Part shown: positions 8,398 to 17,318 of the stretch, piece after piece
Position numbering within the stretch: the first letter of the stretch is position 1
Layout of the letters: the number at the start of each line of letters is the position of its first letter
NCBI RefSeq assembly: GCF_001598295.1
Contig: NZ_BCYR01000010.1
Coordinates: 62,001-126,000 of the forward strand
Direction of reading: 5' to 3'
Length of the DNA stretch: 64,000 bases
DNA from: Klebsiella ornithinolytica NBRC 105727 = ATCC 31898
GTDB lineage: Bacteria; Pseudomonadota; Gammaproteobacteria; Enterobacterales; Enterobacteriaceae
The notes under the pieces: model-generated
Seen by the model: the letters and a program-made list of their open reading frames with translations, nothing else
What the model was told of the DNA's origin: nothing
Databases searched by the model: none
Program-made: the position numbers and the translations under genes

Positions 8398-9843
8398 ATG
8401 AGCGCCATTGATTCTCAGCCACCATCGGTCTCTGGCAGCCCCCATACAACAGATGAGGTGGATCGCGTCTTGTCGCCGGGGAAGCTGGTCGTTTTGGGTT
8501 TGCAACACGTTCTGGTTATGTATGCAGGTGCCGTCGCCGTGCCTTTAATGATAGGGGACCGGCTAGGATTAAGTAAGGATACGGTGGCGCTACTGATCAG
8601 CTCCGATCTGTTTTGCTGCGGCGTCGTGACGCTACTGCAATGTATCGGTATCGGTCGTTTTATGGGGATTCGTCTCCCGGTCATTATGTCAGTGACCTTT
8701 GCCGCCGTCACGCCGATGCTGGCCATTGGTATACACCCTGACATCGGACTGCTGGGGATTTTCGGTGCGACGATCGGCGCCGGAATCATCACCACCCTGC
8801 TCGCCCCTCTCATCGGACGGCTGATGCCACTATTTCCACCGCTGGTCACCGGCGTGGTGATCACCTCTATCGGTTTGAGCATTATGCAGGTCGGGATCGA
8901 CTGGGCGGCCGGCGGGAAAGGCAATCCTGACTATGGTAATCCGGTTTATCTGTGCATCTCCTTCGCCGTACTTCTGTTTATCCTGCTGGTCACACGCTTC
9001 GCCAAAGGTTTTATGTCTAATGTCGCCGTCCTGTTAGGCATCGTCTTTGGCTTTGGCCTTTCCATGATGATGAATGAAGTCAACCTCAACGGCCTGTACG
9101 ACGCCAAATGGTTCGCAATTGTCACTCCGATGGCGTTAGGGACGCCGGTCTTCGATCCGGTGTCGATTATCACGATGACCGCCGTGGTCATCATCGTTTT
9201 TATTGAGTCGATGGGGATGTTCCTGGCGCTGGGTGAAATTGTGGGCCGCAAGCTGACGCCGCAGGATATCGTTCGTGGTTTGCGCGTTGACGGTATCGGC
9301 ACGGTGTTTGGCGGCGTTTTCAACAGCTTCCCCCACACTTCTTTTTCGCAAAACGTCGGGCTGGTCAGCGTCACAGGCGTTCACAGCCGCTGGGTCTGCG
9401 TGGCTTCCGGCGCTATTCTGATCATATTCGGGATGGTGCCGAAAATGGCGGTGCTGGTCGCCTCAATCCCGCAGTTTGTGCTGGGCGGCGCAGGGCTGGT
9501 CATGTTCGGCATGGTACTGGCGACGGGAATTCGCATTCTGGCGCGTATTAACTACTCCTCTAATCGTTACAACCTTTATATCGTCGCCATCAGCCTTGGC
9601 GTGGGTCTGACGCCAACGCTGTCGCATGATTTTTTCTCAAAATTCCCGACAGTACTGCAGCCGCTACTGCATAGCGGGATCATGCTGGCCACGTTCAGCG
9701 CCGTCACCCTCAATCTGTTCTTTAACGGTTACAACAAACACACGGGGCTGATTCCCGAGAACCCGGCGGTTAAGCGCCAGCCACGTACGATGCGCATGTG
9801 GTTACTGATGCGCAAAGTTAAACAGCAGCAACACGATGAATAA
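8398..9843 (+). CDS. uacT: UacT, urate:H+ symporter (NCS2 family)
   Basis: Predicted 481-residue inner-membrane transporter, nearly identical in plan to E. coli UacT/YgfU (482). The nucleobase-ascorbate-transporter signature QNxGxxxxT(G) occupies residues 318-327. The conserved QH of TM1 is at 36-37, and ESMGMFLALGE near 270-280 provides the substrate-binding acidic residue. I chose the ATG at 8398, preceded by aaggag at 8382-8387. The open frame extends 55 codons upstream but that part is not transporter-like and crosses the sigma-54-like promoter. It imports urate for the neighbouring YgfT/YgfS/FdhF/YgfK functions. A 9-bp stem-loop (9855-9883) follows the gene. Confidence 0.93.
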   Translation: MSAIDSQPPSVSGSPHTTDEVDRVLSPGKLVVLGLQHVLVMYAGAVAVPLMIGDRLGLSKDTVALLISSDLFCCGVVTLLQCIGIGRFMGIRLPVIMSVTFAAVTPMLAIGIHPDIGLLGIFGATIGAGIITTLLAPLIGRLMPLFPPLVTGVVITSIGLSIMQVGIDWAAGGKGNPDYGNPVYLCISFAVLLFILLVTRFAKGFMSNVAVLLGIVFGFGLSMMMNEVNLNGLYDAKWFAIVTPMALGTPVFDPVSIITMTAVVIIVFIESMGMFLALGEIVGRKLTPQDIVRGLRVDGIGTVFGGVFNSFPHTSFSQNVGLVSVTGVHSRWVCVASGAILIIFGMVPKMAVLVASIPQFVLGGAGLVMFGMVLATGIRILARINYSSNRYNLYIVAISLGVGLTPTLSHDFFSKFPTVLQPLLHSGIMLATFSAVTLNLFFNGYNKHTGLIPENPAVKRQPRTMRMWLLMRKVKQQQHDE

Positions 9844-9854
9844 CGAGAAAGACT

Positions 9855-9883
9855 ACGGCGTCAATGCATAACTCTGACGCCGT
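9855..9883 (+). terminator. Stem-loop between uacT and fdhF
   Basis: acggcgtca (9855-9863) pairs perfectly with tgacgccgt (9875-9883) around an 11-base loop. There is no T-run, so it is more likely an attenuating or mRNA-stabilising hairpin than a full terminator. Read-through into fdhF is therefore possible. Confidence 0.45.
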
Positions 9884-9931
9884 CATCCCGCTACCGGGAG
9901 CATTCATTCCGCGAACTCAGGAGCACTTATC

Positions 9932-10048
9932 ATGTTATTACGCCTGGTTTTCGCCACCGCGGTTCTCTGTTTGCTGAGCCTGCCAGCGGTGCAATATGCC
10001 ATTAATTTGAGTTTCCATAGCCGCTTCGACTTTTGGTTATTCTTTTAA
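9932..10048 (+). CDS. Putative 38-residue single-pass membrane protein
   Basis: An ATG at 9932 with a good ribosome site (aggag at 9919-9923) opens a 38-codon frame. It begins MLLRLVFATAVLCLLSLPAV, a positively charged start followed by a strongly hydrophobic helix, and ends with an aromatic-rich tail (FDFWLFF). It lies between uacT and fdhF on the same strand. I recognise no family. It could be a small membrane subunit or regulator, or a leader for fdhF. The weak sigma-54-like match at 9960-9975 lies inside it. Confidence 0.45.
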   Translation: MLLRLVFATAVLCLLSLPAVQYAINLSFHSRFDFWLFF

Positions 10049-10090
10049 TCGCGCTGTCTCCGCTTCGTTCTGACGAGGAAAATTATCATA

Positions 10091-12238
10091 ATGAAAAAGG
10101 TGATTACCGTATGCCCGTATTGCGCAGCTGGCTGTAAGATCAGGCTGGTCGTTGAGGAGGAAAAAATCCTTCGTGCCGAAGCGGCAATGGGAAAAAACAA
10201 CCAGGGAACCCTGTGCCTGAAAGGTTATTATGGCTGGGATTTCATTAACGATACCCAGATCCTCACCCCGCGCCTGAAAACCCCTATGATCCGCCGTCAG
10301 CGTGGCGGAAAACTGGAATCCGTCTCCTGGGAGGAGGCGCTCGACTACGTCGCGACCCGTCTCAGCGCCATTAAGGCGAAGTACGGTCCGGACGCCATTC
10401 AGACCACCGGTTCGTCCCGCGGGACGGGGAACGAAACTAACTATGTGATGCAAAAGTTCGCGCGCGCCGTTATTGGTACCAATAACGTCGACTGCTGCGC
10501 TCGCGTCTGACACGGCCCTTCGGTTGCAGGTCTGCACCAGTCGGTCGGTAATGGCGCCATGAGTAATGCCATCACGGAGATTGATAACACCGATCTCATC
10601 TTTATCTTCGGCTACAATCCGGCCGACTCACACCCTATTGTGGCGAATCACGTCATCAACGCCAAACGCAACGGGGCGAAGATTATCGTCTGCGATCCGC
10701 GCAAGATTGAAACCGCGCGCATTGCCGATATGCATATTGCCTTGAAAAACGGCTCCAACATCGCGCTGCTCAACGCCATCGGCCACGTCATTATCGAAGA
10801 GGATCTCTACGATAAATCCTTCGTCGCCAGCCGTTCTGAGGGCTTCGAGGAGTATCGTAAAATCGTCGAAGGCTATACGCCGGAGTCGGTGGAAGCCATC
10901 ACCGGCGTCAGCGCGCAGGAGATCCGCGCCTGTGCCCGGATGTATGCCGGCGCGAAATCCGCCGCCATCCTGTGGGGCATGGGCGTGACCCAGTTCTATC
11001 AGGGCGTGGAGACCGTGCGCTCGCTGACCAGCCTGGCGATCCTCACCGGCAACCTCGGCAAGCCGAGCGCCGGCGTCAACCCGGTGCGCGGTCAGAACAA
11101 CGTGCAGGGCGCCTGCGATATGGGGGCGCTGCCGGACACCTATCCGGGCTATCAATACGTGAAATTCCCGGAGAACCGCGAGAAGTTCGCCAGAGCCTGG
11201 GGCGTCGGGAGCCTGCCGGCGCATACCGGCTATCGCATCAGCGAGCTGCCGCACCGCGCGGCGCACGGTGAAGTACGGGCAGCGTACATTATGGGCGAAG
11301 ATCCGCTGCAGACCGACGCCGAGCTCTCTGCCGTGCGTAAAGCGTTTGAAGAGCTGGAGCTGGTGATTGTCCAGGATATTTTCATGACCAAAACCGCCGC
11401 GGCGGCCGACGTTATCCTGCCGTCCACCTCGTGGGGCGAGCACGAAGGCGTCTATACCGCAGCGGACCGCGGCTTCCAGCGCTTCTTTAAGGCGGTAGAG
11501 CCGAAGTGGGACCTGAAAACCGACTGGCAGATCATCAGCGAAATCGCCACCCGAATGGGCTATCCGATGCACTATAACAACACCCAGGAGATCTGGGACG
11601 AGTTGCGGCATCTGTGCCCGAACTTTTACGGCGCCACCTACGAGAAAATGGGCGAGCTGGGCTACGTGATGTGGCCGTGCCGCGATGAGTCCGACGCCGA
11701 CCAGGGGACCTCTTATCTGTTTAAAGAGAAGTTTGCTACCCCGAACGGGCTGGCGCAGTTCTTCACCTGCGACTGGGTTGCGCCGATCGATAAGCTCACC
11801 GACGAGTATCCGATGGTGCTCTCCACCGTGCGGGAAGTAGGCCACTATTCGTGCCGCTCCATGACCGGCAACTGCGCGGCGCTGGTCACGCTGGCGGATG
11901 AGCCGGGCTATGCGCAAATCAATACCGCCGATGCCGCGCGACTGGGTATTGAGGATGAGGCGCTGGTGTGGGTGAACTCACGTAAAGGCCGCATTATCAC
12001 CCGCGCGCAGGTCAGCGACCGTCCGAATAAAGGGGCGGTCTATATGACCTATCAGTGGTGGATTGGCGCCTGTAATGAGCTGGTAGCGGAGAACTTAAGC
12101 CCGATAACCAAAACGCCGGAGTACAAGTACTGTGCCGTGAACGTTGAGCGCATCGCCGACCAGCGCGCCGCCGAGCAGTATGTGATTGATGAGTACACCA
12201 GGCTGAAAGCCCGCCTGCGCGAAAGCGCAATGGGTTAA
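10091..12238 (+). CDS. fdhF: Formate dehydrogenase H, selenocysteine-containing
   Basis: This single gene is read through an in-frame UGA at 10508-10510 (codon 140), giving 715 residues, the same as E. coli FdhF. The two open halves (10091-10510 and 10511 onward) are each colinear with FdhF. Codon 140 lies in the conserved context DCCARV-Sec-HGPS. The N-terminal [4Fe-4S] ligands are C8, C11, C15 and C42. The rest is the bis-MGD molybdopterin oxidoreductase fold. It oxidises formate to CO2 in the cytoplasm. FdhF classically serves formate hydrogen lyase and has also been implicated in formate-dependent urate degradation. Its position after uacT supports the second role here. Standard gene callers will split this gene. 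Confidence 0.95.
10508..10550 (+). promoter_or_regulatory. UGA selenocysteine codon and bacterial SECIS element
   Basis: The UGA is followed immediately by a segment almost identical to the E. coli fdhF SECIS hairpin as I recall it, including the apical gcaggtctgc whose ggtct loop is the SelB contact. SelB would deliver Sec-tRNA here. Decoding therefore needs selA/B/C/D elsewhere in the genome. Confidence 0.88.
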
Positions 12239-12243
12239 CACTG

Positions 12244-12273
12244 TTCCCCGCTTGCGCTACGTTTATCGGGGAA
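12244..12273. repeat. REP-like palindromic element after fdhF
   Basis: ttccccg (12244-12250) and cggggaa (12267-12273) flank a core with gcgctacg, resembling the short REP palindromes found after enterobacterial genes. It may stabilise the fdhF mRNA 3' end. This is a single copy in the window, so repeat status is inferred. Confidence 0.4.
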
Positions 12274-12346
12274 AAGATCCGGCCGCTCTCGGGAGTCGTC
12301 AGGAGCGATTAAATCAGCGGGTCAGGTTATCAGACAGAAAAGAGAG

Positions 12347-12383
12347 CAACCCGGGCCAGGTGTCTACACCTTAGCCCGGGTTG
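12347..12383. terminator. Stem-loop between convergent fdhF and the Fe-S subunit gene
   Basis: caacccgggc (12347-12356) pairs with gcccgggttg (12374-12383), and an inner aggtgt/acacct stem makes a long hairpin. It lacks a clear T-run but sits exactly between two converging genes, so bidirectional termination is likely. Confidence 0.6.
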
Positions 12384-12389
12384 TACGAT

Positions 12390-12848
12390 CTATGACTTTA
12401 AAGCATGGTGAATAGAATCAAGAATCGGTTGATAGCCGGTACAGCGACAGATATTCCCCTCCAGCACATCTTTCAACTGTTCATCCGTCGGCTGCGGCAC
12501 TTTAGTCAGCAGCGCCGTGGTACTCACCAGTACGCCAGGAGTACAAAAACCGCACTGCACGCCGCCTTTCTCGACAAATGCCTGCTGCAGTTTTTGCGTC
12601 AGCGGGTTATCGTTCAATCCTTCAAGCGTGGTGATTTCCGCCTCATCGCACTGCCCGGCCAGAACCAGACATGAACAGACGGCATGACCATCCATTAATA
12701 CCGTACAGGCGCCGCACTCCCCGATGGAACAGCCCTCTTTAGTGGCACTCAGGTGCAAAGTGTCGCGCACCAGATCCAACAACCGCATATGACCTTCCAC
12801 TTTCGCTTCCACCAGCTTGCCATTGACCTTCACTTTGATTGTGCTCAT
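12390..12848 (-). CDS. Xanthine-dehydrogenase-type [2Fe-2S] subunit
   Basis: Predicted 152-residue small subunit of the xanthine oxidase/CO dehydrogenase family. Residues C40, C45, C48 and C60 bind the plant-ferredoxin-type cluster. C99, C102, C134 and C136 (CGFC...CRC) bind the second cluster. No signal peptide is visible. It lies 45 bases downstream of the molybdenum-FAD fusion gene on the same strand, and the two must form one enzyme. It passes electrons from the molybdenum site to FAD. It resembles E. coli XdhC-type subunits, but orthology is not certain, so no gene symbol is given. Confidence 0.92.
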   Translation of the reverse strand: MSTIKVKVNGKLVEAKVEGHMRLLDLVRDTLHLSATKEGCSIGECGACTVLMDGHAVCSCLVLAGQCDEAEITTLEGLNDNPLTQKLQQAFVEKGGVQCGFCTPGVLVSTTALLTKVPQPTDEQLKDVLEGNICRCTGYQPILDSIHHALKS

Positions 12849-12893
12849 TGCGCTATCCTGTGCGGGGCGATATCACGCCCCGTTAATTAATGG

Positions 12894-15800
12894 TTATTTA
12901 TCAAATTCTTGCTTCGCCTGCGCCATCATGTCGCGGAACATACTGATAAACACAGGCTGCTTATAGGCCGCGGACCAGCGTTTGCCGATGGCGGCATCGA
13001 TCAGCTTTTCCAGAACCGCACAAGCGCTGTCAATCGATGCATGCTCTAACCGCTGGCCAATCAGGCAACGCTCGACATCAGGCAGGCGCTGCGGTTTGCT
13101 AAACAGCGCGCCATCCACCAGCCGGCAGTAGTCGACGCAGCCGTTGGTATCCAGCGCCAGCAGCGCGCTCAGACTTTGCCGGGTAATATTCAGCGCATTA
13201 CGTCGCCCCAGCTGATGATAGAAACCTCTGGCCTCCGGTCTGGCCGGCGGCGGCAGGATCACCTGAGTCAGCAGCTCATCCGGCTGACGCTGGGTTTTAT
13301 AGCCAGATAGCAGAAACTCACCCAGCGACATCCGCCGCGTGCCGCGCAGAGAATGCAGCACAATACTCGCATCGTAGAGGATCGCCGGTGGAATGGAGTC
13401 GCCACAGGGTGCGGCGTTAACGATATTGCCGCCAATGGTGGCGCGGTTACGAATCTGATGTGAGCCTACGGTGTGACAGGCCTGAACCAGTAGCGGATAA
13501 CGCTCGCACAGCAGCGGATGCTCGCTGATACGGTTAAAGGTCATCGCCGCGCCAATGACCATCTCATGACTATGGGGATCTTCTGTAATCCCGGTCAGTT
13601 CCTGAAGACGGGAAATATCCACCAGCTTCATTGCCCGGGTTTGCATGCGCCCTTGTACAATGACGTCCGTCCCTCCCGCTATTGCGCTCACGCCTTCCTG
13701 AGCCAGCAGCGTCAGCGCCTGTTCCAGATTCTGTGGACGGGTTACCGTCACGTCGGTCAGCCGCAGCACCTGCTTTTTATTTTCAGGCTCAATCATCAAC
13801 TCGCTCTGCCGGGCGGGCTTTTTCAGATTGAAACCGAGGATCACCTGCTCAAGGGTCAGCGGCAACTTATTAAAGCGTTTCCCCAGCGCGAAGCTGACCG
13901 CATTATTGATAGCTGCCGCCGCCAGTTCAGTCGCCGGCTCGCCGATTCCTTTCGCACCGTACGGTCCGGCAAGATCGGGATTCTCTACGCCGATAACCGT
14001 CATTCGTGGAATATCTTTAATGGTCGGCAGGAGGTAGCTGTCAAAGTTTTCTGACTTCACCTGGCCGTGCTCAATATTGAAATCCTCCAGCAGCGCATAG
14101 CCAAACCCCTGGGCGACGCCGCCGCAGACCTGGCCTTCAAACCCCACCGGATTGAGTATCCGCCCAACATCGTGCGCAGCGGTCACATGCAGGAGTTCAG
14201 TTTTCCCTGTACTGGTGTTCACCCGAACTTCAGCCACCTGGCAGCCATACACCCAGGTAAAGTACGGACTGCCGCAGCCTTTTTCCTCATCCCAGTGAAT
14301 CGGCGGTGGGACGAACCAGCCATACTCGGTGAGACTGACGCTGGCCCATTTGGTTTTATTGACGGCGCTTTTAAAATCAATACGTCGGCTTTCGTCATGG
14401 CGATTGATTATCAACCCACCTGACCAGAGGGTATCGGCAAGCTCGCAGGTGCCAAGCGTGTCGCCGACGACGCTGAGAATGCGTCGTTTAATCTTCTCTG
14501 CCGCATCGAGAATCGCCCCGCCGCCCACCATCGTTCCGCGCGTGGCCGCCGTGGATCCGCCATCGCCAATTACCGAGGTTGGCGGTTCGCTAAAATGAAT
14601 GTCTTCAAGCCCAATACCAAACGCTTCGGCGGCAATGAGCGACATGGTGGTCTGTAACCCCTGACCATTTTCTGATACTGATGTCGAAAGGTTAACGCTG
14701 CCGTCTTCGTTGACCTGAATCAGCGCCGTTGAGGTATCAACCCCTTCCGCACCGATAGAACAGCCGCGATAGCTCAGCGCCAGGCCAATACCGTAGCGCC
14801 AGACGCCTCCCTGTTGATTCAACACACGATAATGCTGGCGTTTCGCCATGAATTCTGCCGACGTGCTGGCCTTATTCAACACTTCAATTGCCGAAACGGT
14901 GTGGTTATCAAACACCTGGCCGGTAATCGAAGTATCGCCTTGTCGTAGCGCGTTTTTTTCACGCAGCTTCAGCGGTGGAATATCCAGGTATTCCGCAATC
15001 TCATCCATCAATGATTCATGGGCGTAGACGACCTGCGGCGAGCCAAAGCCACGCATCGCCGAGGTATAGCTGTTGTTGGTGTAGACCGCTTTCACATCAA
15101 TATGGACATTAGGAATACGATAAGGACCCGCGGCCTGTACCGAAGACCGCCAGGTCACGAAGGGCGAAGAAGCGGCATAGCCGCCGCTGTCCGCGAGAAT
15201 ATCGACCTTCATCGCGACAATATGCCCGACCTCATCGAGCCCCACTTTATACTTCATTTTATAGGGGTGACGTTTGCAGCTCTCGATAATCGACTGTTCG
15301 CGGGTATAGGCGAATTTCACCGGGCGACCGGTTAAGTGGGTCAGTAAGGCCGAACGGCAGGCCAGATGGTCGATCACATCATCTTTACCGCCAAACGATC
15401 CCCCCATCACCGCCCGCTTAATATTAATTAAGCTCTGCGGACAGCCCATAAATTTGGCCACGAATCCGCGAACACGATGCGGATTCTGAATCGAACCGGA
15501 AATGATCAGGCTGCCGTCGGTGGGATCCAGCCAACTGAGCACCACTTCCGGCTCGATATACGCATGCTCCTGAAAGCCCACTTCATACTCGCGCTCCAGC
15601 ACATGGCGAGCCTCGGCGAACCCCTTATTAACATCGCCTTTAATCGTATGATGATGCGCGGCAATGTTGTCGCTGCGTTGCGGATGGATCAGCCGGGCAC
15701 CGGGTGCCAGCGCCTGCTCAACATCGGTGAGCGGCGCATAGGGCGTATAGCGGACGTGTATTTTGTCAGCGGCCTCGCAGGCGGCCTCATAGGTGGTCGC

Positions 15801-16109
15801 CGCGATCACGGCAATCACGTCGCCGTGAAAGACCACCTCATCTTTGACGATCGGCAGGTAATCTTTCACGATAACCCCCACCGCTGGCGTACCAGGAATA
15901 TCCTGCCAGGTGGCAATTTTCACCACGCCGTCGACCGCCAGCGCATCGCTCAAATCAAGGTGTTCAATTTTGCCCGCCGGGATATCCGCATAGCGGCAGA
16001 CACCAAATAGCATACCTGGCAGGGTGATATCATCACCATAAATGGCCGTTCCTTTGACTTTCGCCAGGCCATCCACTCGTCCCGGCGACGCTGAACGTAA
16101 AGCGCACAT
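12894..16109 (-). CDS. Xanthine-dehydrogenase-like molybdenum subunit fused to FAD subunit
   Basis: Predicted 1071-residue fusion. Residues 1-760 are a molybdenum hydroxylase large subunit: GGSFGGK at 236-242, RGFG at 353-356, SENGQG near 480, and GIGEP with catalytic-type E724. Residues 785-1071 are a CODH-type FAD domain: AGGTD at 811-815 and TIGGN at 891-895. Aligning by eye with bovine xanthine oxidoreductase, D243 falls at Glu802, R321 at Arg880, F355 at Phe914 and E724 at Glu1261, which favours a purine over an aldehyde substrate. I chose the ATG at 16109. An in-frame ATG at 16157 would add 16 residues. It probably oxidises hypoxanthine or xanthine, or works in the reverse direction. 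The domain order is reversed relative to animal enzymes. Confidence 0.9.
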   Translation of the reverse strand: MCALRSASPGRVDGLAKVKGTAIYGDDITLPGMLFGVCRYADIPAGKIEHLDLSDALAVDGVVKIATWQDIPGTPAVGVIVKDYLPIVKDEVVFHGDVIAVIAATTYEAACEAADKIHVRYTPYAPLTDVEQALAPGARLIHPQRSDNIAAHHHTIKGDVNKGFAEARHVLEREYEVGFQEHAYIEPEVVLSWLDPTDGSLIISGSIQNPHRVRGFVAKFMGCPQSLINIKRAVMGGSFGGKDDVIDHLACRSALLTHLTGRPVKFAYTREQSIIESCKRHPYKMKYKVGLDEVGHIVAMKVDILADSGGYAASSPFVTWRSSVQAAGPYRIPNVHIDVKAVYTNNSYTSAMRGFGSPQVVYAHESLMDEIAEYLDIPPLKLREKNALRQGDTSITGQVFDNHTVSAIEVLNKASTSAEFMAKRQHYRVLNQQGGVWRYGIGLALSYRGCSIGAEGVDTSTALIQVNEDGSVNLSTSVSENGQGLQTTMSLIAAEAFGIGLEDIHFSEPPTSVIGDGGSTAATRGTMVGGGAILDAAEKIKRRILSVVGDTLGTCELADTLWSGGLIINRHDESRRIDFKSAVNKTKWASVSLTEYGWFVPPPIHWDEEKGCGSPYFTWVYGCQVAEVRVNTSTGKTELLHVTAAHDVGRILNPVGFEGQVCGGVAQGFGYALLEDFNIEHGQVKSENFDSYLLPTIKDIPRMTVIGVENPDLAGPYGAKGIGEPATELAAAAINNAVSFALGKRFNKLPLTLEQVILGFNLKKPARQSELMIEPENKKQVLRLTDVTVTRPQNLEQALTLLAQEGVSAIAGGTDVIVQGRMQTRAMKLVDISRLQELTGITEDPHSHEMVIGAAMTFNRISEHPLLCERYPLLVQACHTVGSHQIRNRATIGGNIVNAAPCGDSIPPAILYDASIVLHSLRGTRRMSLGEFLLSGYKTQRQPDELLTQVILPPPARPEARGFYHQLGRRNALNITRQSLSALLALDTNGCVDYCRLVDGALFSKPQRLPDVERCLIGQRLEHASIDSACAVLEKLIDAAIGKRWSAAYKQPVFISMFRDMMAQAKQEFDK

Positions 16110-16457
16110 AATATTCCCCTTATTATTGTCCGTTGATGGCAAACCAGACTTAGCCATTGCATGCAGTATCCGTTCACCCACGGGAAAAACCCGTCCGGGA
16201 CAACAAATCCAATATCTGTGCCATAAGTCCGCCGGGATGTGGTGCAGGTTATTATTTGTGACTGGAAACGCAAAAAGAGGCACCGACGGGGAAAAATCAG
16301 CGCAGCAGAGGATGCGGAGAGCGTATCACCACCCGAACGACGGTGATTTTATCAAAGTGAGAAGACGTAATTTATCAAATTAATAATTGCCAGCCGTCGC
16401 CCGGATGGCGCGGCTCAGCAGGAGGTCTGTCGCCGATGCGGCGGCGTTTAGCGGGGG
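16110..16457. promoter_or_regulatory. Control region between DeoR gene and the XDH-like operon
   Basis: This gap of about 350 bases has no convincing gene. It contains a direct repeat tttatcaaa at 16348-16356 and 16371-16379 (23 bases apart, about two helical turns) and an inverted repeat atcacc/ggtgat at 16325-16347. These are plausible operator sites for the adjacent DeoR-type repressor or another regulator. No sigma-54 motif was found on the minus strand here. Confidence 0.35.
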
Positions 16458-17228
16458 TCAGACGGTATAAATGCGGATATCGTGCTCGCGGAACGTGTCG
16501 CGATACTCGCGACTGATGTTCTCCTCCACCACCAGCACATCGATATCGCCGCTTTGGGCGACGACAAAACGGGCCACCGCCGGAATTTTATCCGAAGTCA
16601 GGCCGACGATAATTTCACTGCACTGTTTAATCACCGCTTTTTTAAATTCGCAATCGGCATAGTCGAATCCGGTCAGACCGGATTCCGGCGCCATCGCGCA
16701 GCCGCCGATAAACCCCTGATCAAACAGCACGCCCTGCAGCTGAGCCACCGCCGAAGCGCCAACGCAGCCGCCCGACGCTCGCTGAACCTGCCCGCCAAGC
16801 ATCACCACGTCATACAGCGGCTTTTTGAGTAGTTCTGCGGCTATCTCCGGCGAATTGGTCACCACCGTTAACGCCAGTTCGGCTGGTAGCGCCTCCGCCA
16901 TCGCCAGATTGGTGGTACCGGTATCGATAAAGATGCAGCCGCCGGGCTTCACCAGCCTTGCGCATTTCTGCGCGATTCTGAGTTTTGTTGCTGCATTTTT
17001 GTCTTTCCGCTCGCTGTAATCCCCGGCTTCCGGCAGGTTCATTACCGCGCCGCCGTAGACCTTTTTACAGAACCCGTCTTTGCTAAGTTCATGCAGATCG
17101 CGGCGAATTGTATGCTCGGAGACGTTTAAGCGGCTGGCCAGCTCGCTACAGACCACCCGACCGTTTTCCTGGAGGATCTGACAAATCAGCGCTTGTCGTT
17201 GCTGAGGGAAAGCTGCATAATCGAGCAC
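16458..17228 (-). CDS. DeoR/GlpR-family transcriptional regulator
   Basis: Predicted 256-residue repressor. The N-terminal DeoR helix-turn-helix (about residues 8-62) contains SELASRLNVSEHTIRRDL. The C-terminal sugar-phosphate-type sensor domain contains DTGTTNLAMAEAL and ends with the usual DKIP-type segment. Family members usually sense phosphorylated sugars or nucleoside-derived sugars. It lies upstream of the XDH-like operon on the same strand and divergent from the VOC gene, so it could control either. The effector is unknown. Confidence 0.85.
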   Translation of the reverse strand: MLDYAAFPQQRQALICQILQENGRVVCSELASRLNVSEHTIRRDLHELSKDGFCKKVYGGAVMNLPEAGDYSERKDKNAATKLRIAQKCARLVKPGGCIFIDTGTTNLAMAEALPAELALTVVTNSPEIAAELLKKPLYDVVMLGGQVQRASGGCVGASAVAQLQGVLFDQGFIGGCAMAPESGLTGFDYADCEFKKAVIKQCSEIIVGLTSDKIPAVARFVVAQSGDIDVLVVEENISREYRDTFREHDIRIYTV

Positions 17229-17265
17229 ATTAACTCCTGAAGTTATCTTAACCGAGCATTAAGGA

Positions 17266-17277
17266 GCATGATCATGC
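17266..17277. promoter_or_regulatory. 12-bp palindrome GCATGATCATGC
   Basis: This perfect palindrome lies between the divergent DeoR and VOC genes. It overlaps an alternative ATG (17274) that has a strong aaggag site upstream. It could be the DeoR operator, which is a guess from position. Confidence 0.3.
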
Positions 17278-17318
17278 ATCCGCCCGGCTCTGTCAACCTA
17301 CCCTGTAAAGAGGTAAAA

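Noticed and set aside
10091-10510. Short 139-residue formate dehydrogenase fragment, possibly a pseudogene broken by a stop codon
   Set aside because: The stop is the conserved UGA selenocysteine codon with a SECIS-like segment, and the downstream half is intact and colinear.
10628-11917. 429-codon open frame on the minus strand
   Set aside because: It lies entirely antisense to fdhF. Its composition is a shadow of GC-rich codons and it shows no recognisable domain.
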